A program made the position numbers and the translations under genes. Of a DNA stretch of 64,000 nucleotides, positions 37,412 to 47,169 are shown one piece after another. The stretch spans positions 1 to 64,000 of the forward strand of contig JAQGHR010000159.1 of assembly GCA_028291545.1 (NCBI GenBank), given 5' to 3'. The stretch comes from Planctomycetota bacterium. Its GTDB lineage: Bacteria; Planctomycetota; Planctomycetia; Isosphaerales; Isosphaeraceae. The stretch's first letter is position 1, and each line of letters begins with the position of its first letter. Under the pieces are notes generated by a model. It was not told where the DNA came from, ran no database searches, and saw only the letters and a list, made by a program, of their open reading frames with translations.

Positions 37412-37742
37412 CGATCCTCCCGCGAATCAGGCTGTCCAGATCCTCCGAGTGGTCCTTGCCCAGGTCGTCTTCTTTCATCACGAATCCAACGAACCCGAGG
37501 GTAAACACCCCACACGCGCCCCAGGGCACGATGACCCCCCAGAAGAACCAGGACGGCATCCCAAAGGTCGGATGGACGTCGGCCTTCCCCAGGGGATGCG
37601 AGGGGCTGTTATATCCAAATGACGCATAGTAGACACAACAATAAAGCGTCGCGGCCGCCCACGCGGCAATGATGGCCCAACCCTCGCGACGGGCATTGCG
37701 GAGGACCGGATCTTCCCGATCGTTCGAGGCATCAACTGTCAT
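37404..37742 (-). CDS. YhdT-like small membrane protein (DUF997)
   Basis: A 112-residue membrane protein with two helices (about 20-45 and 62-88). The AWAAATLYCCVYYA and GMPSWFFWGVIVPW patterns match the DUF997/YhdT family that accompanies PanF-type sodium symporters, probably as a small subunit. Its ATG overlaps the stop of the peptidase gene by 4 nt (37739-37742) and its end overlaps the symporter start, so all three are translationally coupled. Confidence 0.8.
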   Translation of the reverse strand: MTVDASNDREDPVLRNARREGWAIIAAWAAATLYCCVYYASFGYNSPSHPLGKADVHPTFGMPSWFFWGVIVPWGACGVFTLGFVGFVMKEDDLGKDHSEDLDSLIRGRIDD

Positions 37743-39970
37743 CGGGGGAAGGCCTTGCTGAAGAAGTTCGACAGCCGCTCGGTGATATAGGTCCGTTCCG
37801 GGACCTTGCGAGACGAATGGCGCTCGGAAGGAACAGGGAGCATTTCAAACGGTTTGTCGGCCGCAATCAAGGCGGTGGCCAGTCGGGCGGAATGGCGGAA
37901 ATGCACGTTCTCGTCGAGCATCCCATGGATCACGAGAAGTCGGCCCGACAAGGAATTCACTTTCTCGAGGACCGATGACGACTTGTAGCCTTCCGGGTTG
38001 TTCTTCGGAGTGCCCATGTACCGTTCCGTATAACCCGTGTCGTATCCGTCCCAGTCCGTGACCGGAGCAATGGCCACACCGGCTCGAAAGACATCAGGGG
38101 CGAGCTGAAGGCACCGGAGCGTCATGTAACCGCCATAGCTACCCCCGGTGATTCCGACGCGAGCGCTATCCACCTCGGGATGGCTTCCGGCGATGAACTT
38201 GACGCCTTCCATCTGATCGCGGACCTCAACCTCGCCCATCCGCCTGTACAAGGCCGATTCGAAAGCGAGCCCGCGACGGGCCGACCCGCGATTGTCGAGC
38301 TTCCAGACGGCGAATCCCTGCTCGGCGAGGAACTGAGCGGTCAGATCGGCCGTCATCGCCCACGAACTCGTCACGTTCTGGACGTGCGGACCTCCGTAGA
38401 CCATGACAATCAGCGGACTCTTCGTTCCGGGCACGCACGAGCGCGGCGGATAGTATGCCCCGTGCAATAGGACACCGTCGCGATTCTTGAATTCGGTCAG
38501 TTGCGGCGCGACCAGGTCCATCGTCTCCACCCGAGGGTCGGCCGCCGCGTCGTCGAGAGTCGCCAGGATCTTGCCGTCGCGGTCGCGAATCGTCGTGACC
38601 GGAGGCGTCTTGAGATCGGAGAAGGTATCAACGAAATGGTTGGCGTCCTCAGCGACCACGATGCGATGAGTTCCTGATTCGGGGGTCGCACGGACGATCG
38701 TCCCGCCTTCGAGCGACACCCGGTAGAGGTTCGCCTCAAGGGCTCCGTCCTTGCCGGCCGTGAACCAAACTTCGCGTCTCTTCGCGTCGAGGCCGACGAC
38801 CGCGTCGACCGGCCAATCGCCCGAGGTGATCGTTCGTACTAACTTTCCATCTCGATCGCGAAGTTCCAGGTGGCGAAAGCCCGTCCGCTCGCTCGACCAG
38901 AGGATTTCGCCGGTGCCGGGTATGATCCGGAGATCGTTGTGAAGGTTGACATACGTCTCGGCGCGATCTTCGACGACCAGCGTCCGCTCGCCGGTCCCGA
39001 CATTCACGCGTAGCAGCCTGAGCGTTTTCTGATCGCGGGAAAGGATCTGGACCAGGAGATCGCCCGGCCCATCCCAATCGACGCGAGCCAGATAGAAATC
39101 CTCGGCGGGCTCAGCAAGGTTCAGCCAGGTCGTCGCACCCCCGGACGCGGGGACAACACCGAGGCGAACCAGGGCGTTCTCCGCGCCCGCGAACGGATAT
39201 CGGTGGGTCTCGGCCGAATAATTCGGGCCGTCCTGGTGCGCGATCGTATACAGAGGAATGTTTCGCTCATCGGTCTGTTGATAGGCGATTTTTGATCCGT
39301 CCGGCGACCACCAGTACCCCGTGAAACGGCCGAATTCCTCCTGGGCGATGAACTCCGCCAACCCGTTGGAGATTCCATCGGCGGCCCCCTTGGAGAGCTG
39401 AATCTCCCGCCCCGATTCGACGTCTTTCGTGAACAGTTCCCCGTCGCGGACGAACGCCACGGCGGAACCGTCCGCCGACGGTTTCGGATCGATCTCGGGG
39501 GAAGGTGTCTCCGTGAATCGCTTGAGTTCCCCGCCCGGACGATAAAGGAAGAGATCCCCGCCGATCGGCACGACGATCAGATCCGATCCGGACGCACGCA
39601 CGACCTGGGTGATGCCGGTCTCGCGGAGCCTTTGGCGCTCTCGACGAAGCTGTTCTTCCTTGGAGACGGTCGCGTCGGTATCCCCCCCATCGGGTGCCCT
39701 TGCGATGACCCGCGCGAGCGGATCGGCTCCGAGCTCCACACTCCAGAGCGCCCGTGCCAGGCTATTCGATTCCGATTTCAGATAGGTGACAACCTTGCCA
39801 TCCCTCGCAAAGCTGATTGCACCGGGGACGACGGTCCCGGGGTGGGGCAAGGTTGCGACGTCAACCGCTCGGATCCGCGCCCGGCGCGGGACCGGCTCGT
39901 CCGCTGCCCGGGAGGAGGTCACCATGAGGACTCCGATCGCGAAAATCGTTGCGATCATGCCGCGACACAT
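37739..39970 (-). CDS. Exported prolyl peptidase S9B, dipeptidyl peptidase IV-like
   Basis: A 743-residue exported serine peptidase from ATG 39970 (signal peptide about 1-22, ending SSRAADEP); ATG 39958 is an alternative. The N-terminal beta-propeller contains the double-Glu motif in EFIAQEEFGRFTGYWW that binds the substrate amino terminus in DPP IV enzymes. The alpha/beta hydrolase domain has Ser611 (GGSYGGYM), Asp686 (HGMLDENVHF) and His718 (PSERHSS). It should cleave X-Pro or X-Ala dipeptides from peptides in the periplasm. It heads a five-gene operon with transporter and nitrilase genes. Confidence 0.92.
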   Translation of the reverse strand: MCRGMIATIFAIGVLMVTSSRAADEPVPRRARIRAVDVATLPHPGTVVPGAISFARDGKVVTYLKSESNSLARALWSVELGADPLARVIARAPDGGDTDATVSKEEQLRRERQRLRETGITQVVRASGSDLIVVPIGGDLFLYRPGGELKRFTETPSPEIDPKPSADGSAVAFVRDGELFTKDVESGREIQLSKGAADGISNGLAEFIAQEEFGRFTGYWWSPDGSKIAYQQTDERNIPLYTIAHQDGPNYSAETHRYPFAGAENALVRLGVVPASGGATTWLNLAEPAEDFYLARVDWDGPGDLLVQILSRDQKTLRLLRVNVGTGERTLVVEDRAETYVNLHNDLRIIPGTGEILWSSERTGFRHLELRDRDGKLVRTITSGDWPVDAVVGLDAKRREVWFTAGKDGALEANLYRVSLEGGTIVRATPESGTHRIVVAEDANHFVDTFSDLKTPPVTTIRDRDGKILATLDDAAADPRVETMDLVAPQLTEFKNRDGVLLHGAYYPPRSCVPGTKSPLIVMVYGGPHVQNVTSSWAMTADLTAQFLAEQGFAVWKLDNRGSARRGLAFESALYRRMGEVEVRDQMEGVKFIAGSHPEVDSARVGITGGSYGGYMTLRCLQLAPDVFRAGVAIAPVTDWDGYDTGYTERYMGTPKNNPEGYKSSSVLEKVNSLSGRLLVIHGMLDENVHFRHSARLATALIAADKPFEMLPVPSERHSSRKVPERTYITERLSNFFSKAFPR

Positions 39971-40313
39971 TCCCGATAACTCGGGATAGGAGGTTCGGTC
40001 GGCGATCTGTCGGTCGGGGCCGGAGATCGCGTTGTCAACGACGCCGAGTTTGATCGCCGCGCCGTGATGATGGGCGCCCAAGGCCACGTCGATCATGCGA
40101 AGTCTCGTCCTGGCCAGATGAGGGGCGCGAGTGAATGCATGGCATTCCTCCGGACCGTGGTTCCCGAGCCTACACCGAGAGGGGAAGGTGGATCAATCCC
40201 GTAGATCGGCCTTCCCAGCTTATCGAGGAATGAGGTACGTGGCGACAAGCCACGCCCGAGACTTTTCCGGGACTCCGCATGTTTCGAAACGCGTCAACCT
40301 CACGGTGAATCGC
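39971..40313. other. Intergenic region upstream of the peptidase operon
   Basis: No supported gene. It contains the inverted repeat GAATGC-ATG-GCATTC (40133-40147), which could be an operator for the leftward peptidase operon, and a small hairpin CGTGGC-GACAA-GCCACG (40238-40254) 60 nt beyond the metallophosphoesterase stop, a weak terminator candidate. No clear promoter boxes were found by eye. Confidence 0.4.
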
Positions 40314-41516
40314 TCAGGATATCCCGGCATTCGATAGGGAATCATCGCGACTCGCGTCGATGAGACCGAGCGAGGTCGCTCGCGATTTCAAGACAAGACG
40401 CGTGACCTCCGGAATGCACCCGATCCGGATCGGGTCCTTCGCTCCGATGCCCTGGCTGACGAACATCAGGGTCTCTCCGACGCGGAAGAACCCTCGATCA
40501 AACCGGCGGCTGAAGCGGCTCGGAGTCAGAACGGGACCAAATCCAGGCAATCGAACCTGACCGCCGTGGTTGTGGCCACACAACATCAGATCGACGCCCC
40601 ACTTCGAGGCCTTGTACACCTCGTCCGGCGAGTGGCTGAGGACAATGCGAATTTCCGTCGCCGGGAGGTCCCGAAGGCCCAGATCCTTGCCCCATGGATA
40701 GGACGTACCGCCGAGGGCAACGCGATTTTCACCAATCTCGAGCACGGTCCAGCGACCTTCGAGGGTCCTGAATCCGGCCGATCGAAGGGCGCGGCGGAGG
40801 TTGCGAAAATCGTGGCGGTAATCATGATTCCCGAGAATCGCAAACTGCCCCAGTCGGCCTCGCAAGCGTGAGAGGACCGGGACCACCCAATCGATCGCGC
40901 CGTCGTGATCCAGGAAGTCGCCCGTGATCATCACGAGGTCCGGCTCGGCACCATCACCAATCGCGGCCTCGATCACCTCGTCGAAGAATCGCCGCGAGTA
41001 GGTCGGCGCGAAATGGAGGTCGGTCAGATGGAGGATGGTTAATCCGTCCAACGATTCCGGGAGGCTGTCAATCGTCAATTCCCACTCGTTGAGTTGCAGC
41101 CGAAATGCGTCGTTCCCGGGGATTCGAAGGAGCCACGCCCTGCCGGACGGCCCGATGAGAGACCCGAGCCCATGCCGTGACGCAAGGTCAATAATCCGAG
41201 ACCGAAGTCGGTTTGCACCGGGGGGCCTGCAACGCAGGGAACGCGCGAAGGTTATCGTAGGTAGAGCGACGATCACAGTGCCGATGCAAACGACCGAATA
41301 GGCGCGTACGACCGTGGGCCATTCCGTCCAGGCCGTGTTCGAGAGCGACCAGCCCGCGACCACCCCAGTCAGTCCGAAGAGTGCGACCCCTGCGAAGACG
41401 GCGCGGTCCATCCAGGGCAGATTCATGCCGTGGCCATGCGCAACGTTTAATAGCAGGATCGTGTGGGTCACATGACCGATCGCGAATGCGGTCAGCAGCA
41501 AGTAGGTGGCCGTCAT
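40314..41516 (-). CDS. Membrane-anchored metallophosphoesterase (calcineurin-like)
   Basis: A 400-residue protein with about three N-terminal helices (1-25, 38-58, 70-90) and a cytoplasmic or periplasmic calcineurin-like phosphoesterase domain from about 145. Metal-ligand motifs are complete: LTDLHFAP (D-x-H), ITGDFLDHDG (GD), LGNHDYRHD (GNHD), LSHSPDE (H) and CGHNHGGQ (GHxH). This architecture matches YkuE/LpxH-related UDP-glycan or lipid phosphoesterases. It lies 37 nt downstream of the PAS-GAF-REC gene and is probably co-transcribed. Confidence 0.88.
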   Translation of the reverse strand: MTATYLLLTAFAIGHVTHTILLLNVAHGHGMNLPWMDRAVFAGVALFGLTGVVAGWSLSNTAWTEWPTVVRAYSVVCIGTVIVALPTITFARSLRCRPPGANRLRSRIIDLASRHGLGSLIGPSGRAWLLRIPGNDAFRLQLNEWELTIDSLPESLDGLTILHLTDLHFAPTYSRRFFDEVIEAAIGDGAEPDLVMITGDFLDHDGAIDWVVPVLSRLRGRLGQFAILGNHDYRHDFRNLRRALRSAGFRTLEGRWTVLEIGENRVALGGTSYPWGKDLGLRDLPATEIRIVLSHSPDEVYKASKWGVDLMLCGHNHGGQVRLPGFGPVLTPSRFSRRFDRGFFRVGETLMFVSQGIGAKDPIRIGCIPEVTRLVLKSRATSLGLIDASRDDSLSNAGIS

Positions 41517-41553
41517 TCAGGAACTGGCCTCAGGGGCGAGGGTTGGCTCATGT

Positions 41554-43287
41554 TTAGTCGGTAGCGGCGGTCGGGGCGGGAGTGCAATCCGTGCTGTCGG
41601 AGGGAGGGTGAGCCTGTCGCAGAGACTGTTCGACCGCTTCCGTAAGTCGGTCGGCCCGAAACGGCTTGTAGAGGACCGTTTGCAGGCCTTCCTGCCTCGC
41701 CTTGACGATCGAGTGGGTCGGGTCGTAGCCGAAACCCGTCATGAGGATGACCGGCATGCCGGGCTGATCGGCTCGCAATCGTCGAAAAACCTCGTAACCA
41801 TCCAGGTCGGGCAACCGGATGTCGACCATCACCAAGGAATAGGGCGATTGCCGCGCCATCGCGATCGCTTCGTGGCCGTCGCGCGCGGTCTCGACCGTCG
41901 CCCCAAGCCGCCCCAGCAGATGATGGGCCGACTTGCGGACGGATTCATCCGCGTCCACGACCAGCAATCGGGCGTTGGCGAGCTGTTGCGCGGGTTTGAT
42001 CCCATCCCCTCGCGGTTCCGGGGCGATGGTCGACCCGACCTTCTGGATCAGGCTGCGGATCTCTCTGGCGCGGAAGAGCAAGTGCTTCAGACGATTGATC
42101 ACCTCGTCGTCATGCCCCGCATAGCGGTCGAGGACGGTGGTGGCGTCGCTCAGGATGTCGTCGAGGGGCAGGGCCAGCTCGCGGCTGATGGCCTCGACCG
42201 AGGCCGTGGCGGTACTCAGCTTTTCCGCCTGGAGCAATTCCAGGGTGTTGAGCGCCGAGGCGACATTCCTGGCATAGATCTCCAGGAACTGACGATCACG
42301 ATCATCAAAGGCACCCGGCTGAGCGTTCTCAACGTTCAGGGTTCCGATGACCGTCGCGTGGTAGAGCAGGGGGACCGTGAGCGAGCTGCGAGCGCCGGCG
42401 GCGCCTTCCAGGTAGAGCGGATCGTTGGTCGTATCGGGGCAAAGGTAGCTCTGACCCGTCGCCGCGACGAATCCCGTGACGCCGTTCCCTTCTTTCCTCG
42501 CGAACAGCTCACGATTCGCCGCCAGGGGGGTCATCCCTTCCGTCAAGAGCGGCACTAGGCGGCTTGTAGGACGGTCGAGCAAGCGGATCTCGATGAAGTC
42601 GAGCCCGAGCAGGTCTTTCATGTGGCGTGCGATATTGTATTTCAGCAGATCGGTCCGTTCCTCGACCCCCATCTCCGCGAGCTCGTCGGGCGTGAGGTCC
42701 GCAAGCTCCTCGCCGGCCTTATGGATCGCGTTGATCTTCTGTTCCTGCTGCATCTCCACGGTGACGTCGCGCGTCAACACGATCAGATGAGAAGGGCGGC
42801 CATCGTGGTCGAAGACCGGTGTTACGAGCACCCTCAGGTAGTTGTTCGCGCCCACGCGAATCAAGGTCGAGGAAGGCTCTCTGGTCCCGAGCGACGAGGT
42901 GAATGGGCAGGGATCGGGCCCGAGGATCTCCGGTGACCCCAGGGCACGATAGAACGTGTTGCCCACCGGGCCCACTTCGGACACGACGAGTTTCTGGAAT
43001 TCCGGGTTCGCCCAGATGATCTTGAGCTCCGGGTCAACGACGGCCACGCCGTCGGCGATTGCATCGAGGATCTCATCCGCCTGGATCGCCACGCCGGCCC
43101 ATCGCACGGACGCGAGCTGCGCAGCGTCGACATAGACGCCCGCGAACGAATGTTGCCGCAAGAGCACGAGAGCCCGCGCCATCGTCCTGGCCACGACGAC
43201 GTCAAACGACAGCGACAGGAGCTGTCGGACATCGGCGGTGGCGCCGGGATCGCGTTCAATGACGAGCAGTCGGGGCTTGTCGGCCAC
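41554..43287 (-). CDS. PAS-GAF-receiver signalling protein without a kinase ATPase domain
   Basis: About 577 residues from GTG 43287; a TTG at 43362 opens the frame 25 codons earlier. Numbered from that TTG: receiver-like 30-95 with Asp79, PAS 95-205 (EILDAIADGVAVVDPELKIIWANPEF), GAF 240-375, a short helical segment 385-440 (VEAISRELALPLDDIL) resembling a histidine-kinase dimerisation helix but with Arg where the phospho-His should be, and a full receiver 463-583 with Asp514 (VMVDIRLPDLDG) and Lys566. No HATPase domain follows. It likely receives phosphate from another kinase. The coupled metallophosphoesterase could be its output, which is inference. Confidence 0.85.
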   Translation of the reverse strand: MADKPRLLVIERDPGATADVRQLLSLSFDVVVARTMARALVLLRQHSFAGVYVDAAQLASVRWAGVAIQADEILDAIADGVAVVDPELKIIWANPEFQKLVVSEVGPVGNTFYRALGSPEILGPDPCPFTSSLGTREPSSTLIRVGANNYLRVLVTPVFDHDGRPSHLIVLTRDVTVEMQQEQKINAIHKAGEELADLTPDELAEMGVEERTDLLKYNIARHMKDLLGLDFIEIRLLDRPTSRLVPLLTEGMTPLAANRELFARKEGNGVTGFVAATGQSYLCPDTTNDPLYLEGAAGARSSLTVPLLYHATVIGTLNVENAQPGAFDDRDRQFLEIYARNVASALNTLELLQAEKLSTATASVEAISRELALPLDDILSDATTVLDRYAGHDDEVINRLKHLLFRAREIRSLIQKVGSTIAPEPRGDGIKPAQQLANARLLVVDADESVRKSAHHLLGRLGATVETARDGHEAIAMARQSPYSLVMVDIRLPDLDGYEVFRRLRADQPGMPVILMTGFGYDPTHSIVKARQEGLQTVLYKPFRADRLTEAVEQSLRQAHPPSDSTDCTPAPTAATD

Positions 43288-43533
43288 GCGAGGGGGGCTC
43301 CGCCGGGGCGCATCGGCTGGCCCTGCCGTCGGATTGGGCCTTCGCCTCGTGACTAATTCCAAGTCATGGTAACCCTAGCTCGGCCCTGCGGGCAAGTGTC
43401 ACTCTCACAGACCCACCCTGGCGACGCTGGAAAGATTACGGAAGTACCGGTGGCCGCCTATCCTTGACACTTCCTTTGAAGCCGTCATACCATCGCGTCT
43501 GCTCCGGCCCCGCGCCCTGAAAGGACCCGGCTC

Positions 43534-44106
43534 ATGGTGCCGCCTGATCGATTGACGTCCGAAGGCGCGGCTCTGCTGGTCGTGGATGTCCAGGAAAAGC
43601 TGGTCCATCGACTCCGGTTCGGGCCGCTTGTGATTGCGAATTCTCATCGGCTCGTCGTTGCCGCGCGGGTCCTCCAAATCCCCGTATTCGCGACGGAGCA
43701 GTATCCGAAGGGGCTGGGTCCCACGATCGATTCCCTGGCCGAATTGATCCCCGAACGGCCGGCCAAGACGACGTTTCATTGCGCGGGAGCCCCGGGACTG
43801 CTTGCGAGCCTTGCCGACGCGAACGTTCGCCATGTCACGCTTGTTGGAATCGAAGCCCACGTTTGTGTCTTGCAGACCGCGCTGGAACTGCTCAAGCTCG
43901 GGTTCCGCGTTCAGATACCCGCCGATGCGGTCGCGTCGCGCGCCAGGATGGACTGGGAATTCGCCCTTCGCCGCCTTGAGCATTCGGGCGTGACGGTCAC
44001 CACTTCGGAGGCGGTTTTGTTCGAGTGGACCGAGCGGTCCGATCACCCCGAGTTCAAAGCGATCAGCGCGCTCGTTAAAGACTTCGTGCCTCCTTCACCC
44101 GCGTGA
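43534..44106 (+). CDS. Isochorismatase-family cysteine hydrolase
   Basis: A 190-residue cytosolic hydrolase with the catalytic triad Asp18 (VVDVQEKL), Lys78 (PAKTTFHC) and Cys111 (GIEAHVCVLQTA). The GIEAHVC motif is that of the nicotinamidase-related/YcaC-like group. ATG 43534 has AAAGGA upstream. It is 39 nt before the aminotransferase gene and may form an operon with it. Substrate not readable. Confidence 0.9.
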   Translation: MVPPDRLTSEGAALLVVDVQEKLVHRLRFGPLVIANSHRLVVAARVLQIPVFATEQYPKGLGPTIDSLAELIPERPAKTTFHCAGAPGLLASLADANVRHVTLVGIEAHVCVLQTALELLKLGFRVQIPADAVASRARMDWEFALRRLEHSGVTVTTSEAVLFEWTERSDHPEFKAISALVKDFVPPSPA

Positions 44107-44145
44107 ACACCCTCTCCAATTCGTCCCTCGATCGAGGATCCGACC

Positions 44146-45360
44146 GTGCCGATCTCGCCCCGTCCCGGCTCGCCCGCTCCGCTGAACCCCTCGGCACGCG
44201 TCCTTCTCGGACCGGGGCCTAGCGAGGTCTCTCCTCGCGTCCTGTCCGCGATGGGCATGCCGCTGCTGGGACACCTGGATCCCGAGTTCGTCGCGCTGAT
44301 GGATGAGACCCAAGATCTCCTGCGCTACGCGTTCCGCACCGAGAACCGGCTGACGATGGCCGTCTCGGGAACGGGCTCCGCCGGCATGGAGGCCGTGGTC
44401 GTGAACCTGATCGAGCCCGGCGACAAGATGCTCGTCTGCGTCAACGGTGTATTCGGCGGGCGGATGGTGGATGTCGCCCTGCGCGCCGGGGCCGAGGTCA
44501 CGGCCATCGAACGCCCCTACGGCGAGGTCTTCGACCCTCAGGAAGTCCGCGACGCCATCCGCAAGGTTGGTCCCAAAGTCGTGGGAATCGTCCACGCCGA
44601 GACGTCCACCGGGGCCTGGCAGCCGGTCGAGGAGATCGCCAGGTCCGCCCATGAGGCCGGTGCCATGATTGCGATCGACACCGTGACCAGCCTTGGCGGC
44701 GTGCCGGTGGAAATCGACGGCTGGGCGATCGATGCCGTGTACTCGGGTACTCAGAAATGCCTGAGCTGCCCGCCCGGTCTTGCCCCGGTCTCGTTCAGCC
44801 CACGCGCGGTCGAGTCCATCCATGCCAGGAAGTCGAAAATCCAGAGCTGGTACCTGGATATGACAATGATCAGTCGCTACTGGGGCTCGGACCGCTTCTA
44901 TCACCACACGGCACCCATCAGCATGAACTACGCGCTCCGCGAGGCCCTCGCCCTGGTCGTTGAGGAAGGGCTGGAGGCTCGGTGGCAGCGTCATATGACC
45001 AACCACCTCGCTCTCAAGGCGGGTCTGGGTGCGATGGGGATCTCGTATATCACGACCGAAGGACACCAGTTGCCGCAGTTGAATTGTGTGCGCATCCCCG
45101 AGGGAATCGACGACTTGACCGTACGCAAGCGACTCCTCAAAGACTGGGGGATCGAGATCGGCGGCGGCCTCGGCTCGCTCAAGGGCCAGGCGTGGCGGAT
45201 CGGCTTGATGGGTCATGGTTCGCGGCGAGTCAATGTCACCCTGTTTCTGGCGGCGCTCGAGACCTGTTTGCGTGAACTGAGTGCCGCGATCGCCCCCGGC
45301 GCGGCTCTGGCCGCGGCGGCCCAAGCCTATGCGGCGAATGATGCCACGGTCCAGGCTTGA
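44146..45360 (+). CDS. Class V aminotransferase, alanine-glyoxylate/serine-pyruvate type
   Basis: A 404-residue PLP enzyme that likely converts alanine or serine and glyoxylate to pyruvate/hydroxypyruvate and glycine. Seen: [14 protein letters not shown] start, GTGSAGMEA, Asp178 ([10 protein letters not shown]) pairing with the PLP nitrogen, the PLP Lys204 ([13 protein letters not shown]) and the C-terminal [12 protein letters not shown] 44146 is preceded by GAGGA 8 nt upstream; this start fits the family. Length is normal. It follows the isochorismatase-like gene by 39 nt. Confidence 0.92.
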   Translation: MPISPRPGSPAPLNPSARVLLGPGPSEVSPRVLSAMGMPLLGHLDPEFVALMDETQDLLRYAFRTENRLTMAVSGTGSAGMEAVVVNLIEPGDKMLVCVNGVFGGRMVDVALRAGAEVTAIERPYGEVFDPQEVRDAIRKVGPKVVGIVHAETSTGAWQPVEEIARSAHEAGAMIAIDTVTSLGGVPVEIDGWAIDAVYSGTQKCLSCPPGLAPVSFSPRAVESIHARKSKIQSWYLDMTMISRYWGSDRFYHHTAPISMNYALREALALVVEEGLEARWQRHMTNHLALKAGLGAMGISYITTEGHQLPQLNCVRIPEGIDDLTVRKRLLKDWGIEIGGGLGSLKGQAWRIGLMGHGSRRVNVTLFLAALETCLRELSAAIAPGAALAAAAQAYAANDATVQA

Positions 45361-45510
45361 ACCGGACCCAAGTGCTGATGGCGAAAGGGCCGAGTCGTCC
45401 CCAATCCGAATCTTTTCGGAGAAGGGACTTGATCGGCATCCGGATGCCGATTAAACTTCCCTGTATTGATGGGATCGGAGCAAGCGGCCCAGAACGAGGG
45501 GAGACCTACC

Positions 45511-47154
45511 GTGCGCGAGTTCGACAAGCCGATTGGGCGGGCGTGGCGACGGATGCGGTTTCAACGGTTCCTCTCCGCGCTCGTCTGGTGCTGGGGAGCG
45601 GGTCTGGCCGTCGTCGCCGGGATCATCGCCTACGAGAAGATCGCCGACCGGAACCTGCCCGGCGCTGACTGGATACCGTTCGCGGTTGCCGGAGGCATCG
45701 GCCTTCTGACGGCGTTGTTGATCGCAATTTTCAGCGGTCCCAGCCGCGTCGATGCCGCGGTGGCGATCGATCGGCTGTTCGGCCTGAATGACCGCCTCGC
45801 GACGACCTTGACGCTGCCGCTCGAACTCCGCGAAACGCAGGCCGGCCGGGCGTTGATTGCGGACACGCTGAGGCATGTCGGCGATCTTGATATCGGCTCG
45901 AAATTCGGCCTGGCCTTGCCCCGAAGAGCCTGGATTCCGCTCGTCCCGGCTCTCCTTGCCGTCGGCCTGATGTTCGGTCCCGATTGGACCAAGACGCAGG
46001 CGGGCATGCTGAGCAAGAAGAGTGAGATGATTGATAAGGAAGTCGCCGCGAAGCAGATGAAGACGATCGCCAAGTCGTTCGCCGAGAAGAAGAAAGAGGC
46101 CGAAGCGCAGCAGCTCTCGGCCGAGACCCAGAAGATCATGGCCGAGATCCAGAAAGCGACGGAGAAGCTCGCCAAGAGCCCTCCGACCGAGAAGGATAAG
46201 GCCATGGTCGAGATGAACAAGCTGCAAGACACGCTCAAGGAGCGTCAGAAGCAACTCGGCACGGCCGAGCAGATCTCCAAGCAGTTGCAGCAGATGAAGA
46301 ACATGTCAAACGAAGGCCCGGCCGACGAATTCGCCAAGGACATGGCCAAGGGTGACTTCGAGAAGGCGGCCAAGGAGATCAAGCAACTTGCCGAGAAGCT
46401 CAAGGACGGCAAGATGAGCGAGGCCGAGAAGAAGGCGCTCAAGGAACAACTCAACGAGATGAAGCAGCAAATGCAGAAGCTCGCCAACCAGGAGCAGCGC
46501 AAGAAACAGCTAGAGGAAGCGCTCAAGTCCGGTGCCATCAGCAAGGAGCAATTCCAGCAGCAGATGGACAAGCTCACCGAGCAGTCCAAGGATCTCCAGA
46601 AGATGGCGCAGATGGCCCAGCAGCTTCAGAAGGCCGCGGACGCCCTGGCCCAGGGCGACACGAAGAAGGCGGCCGACGCCCTGGGAATGACCGAGCAACA
46701 AGTCGCCGAACTGGCCAAGCAGGCCCAGGAGCTGGAGTCGCTGGATTCGGCCATGGCCGATCTACAGGACGCCAAGAACGGCATGGCGAACGACGGCATG
46801 AACCAGCTCGGCGACCGGATGGACGGCATGAACGGTCTCGGCCAGGGCAACCGCCCCGGCAATGGTGGCCAGGGCCTCGGTCGCGGCCGTGGGCAGGGCG
46901 ACCGGCCGGAGGCGGAGGACAAGACGGCCTCCTATAACACGAAGACCAAAGGTCAATTAGGCAAGGGCAAGGCGATCGTTGAAGGCCTCGCCCAACCCGG
47001 CAAGCAGATGAAGGGCGCGACCTTCGAGGAAATTCAGGGCACGGTCGAGGCTTCGGCCGCCGAGCAGGCCGAGGCAATCTCGAATCAGAAGATCCCCAAG
47101 TCGGTCAAGAAGCACGCGATCAACTACTTCGACATGATCCGTAAGGGTCAGTGA
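45511..47154 (+). CDS. Membrane-anchored coiled-coil protein
   Basis: About 547 residues from GTG 45511, chosen because GAGGGGAG lies 8 nt upstream; ATG 45469 and TTG 45466 open the same frame earlier without a Shine-Dalgarno site. Two to three N-terminal helices (about 18-42, 50-73, 120-140) precede long Lys/Glu/Gln/Met-rich coiled coils (about 150-425), a Gly/Asn/Arg-rich flexible stretch (GMNGLGQGNRPGNGGQGLGR) and a helical C-terminus. Such proteins resemble planctomycete DUF4175-like membrane proteins. Function unknown; the length and charge suggest a scaffold or spacer. A 25-bp hairpin follows. Confidence 0.8.
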   Translation: MREFDKPIGRAWRRMRFQRFLSALVWCWGAGLAVVAGIIAYEKIADRNLPGADWIPFAVAGGIGLLTALLIAIFSGPSRVDAAVAIDRLFGLNDRLATTLTLPLELRETQAGRALIADTLRHVGDLDIGSKFGLALPRRAWIPLVPALLAVGLMFGPDWTKTQAGMLSKKSEMIDKEVAAKQMKTIAKSFAEKKKEAEAQQLSAETQKIMAEIQKATEKLAKSPPTEKDKAMVEMNKLQDTLKERQKQLGTAEQISKQLQQMKNMSNEGPADEFAKDMAKGDFEKAAKEIKQLAEKLKDGKMSEAEKKALKEQLNEMKQQMQKLANQEQRKKQLEEALKSGAISKEQFQQQMDKLTEQSKDLQKMAQMAQQLQKAADALAQGDTKKAADALGMTEQQVAELAKQAQELESLDSAMADLQDAKNGMANDGMNQLGDRMDGMNGLGQGNRPGNGGQGLGRGRGQGDRPEAEDKTASYNTKTKGQLGKGKAIVEGLAQPGKQMKGATFEEIQGTVEASAAEQAEAISNQKIPKSVKKHAINYFDMIRKGQ

Positions 47155-47169
47155 GGACCGAGATAAAAC

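Noticed and set aside
45466-45510. Upstream extension of the coiled-coil protein to TTG/ATG
   Set aside because: No Shine-Dalgarno site there; the internal GTG at 45511 has a good one. Kept as an alternative only.
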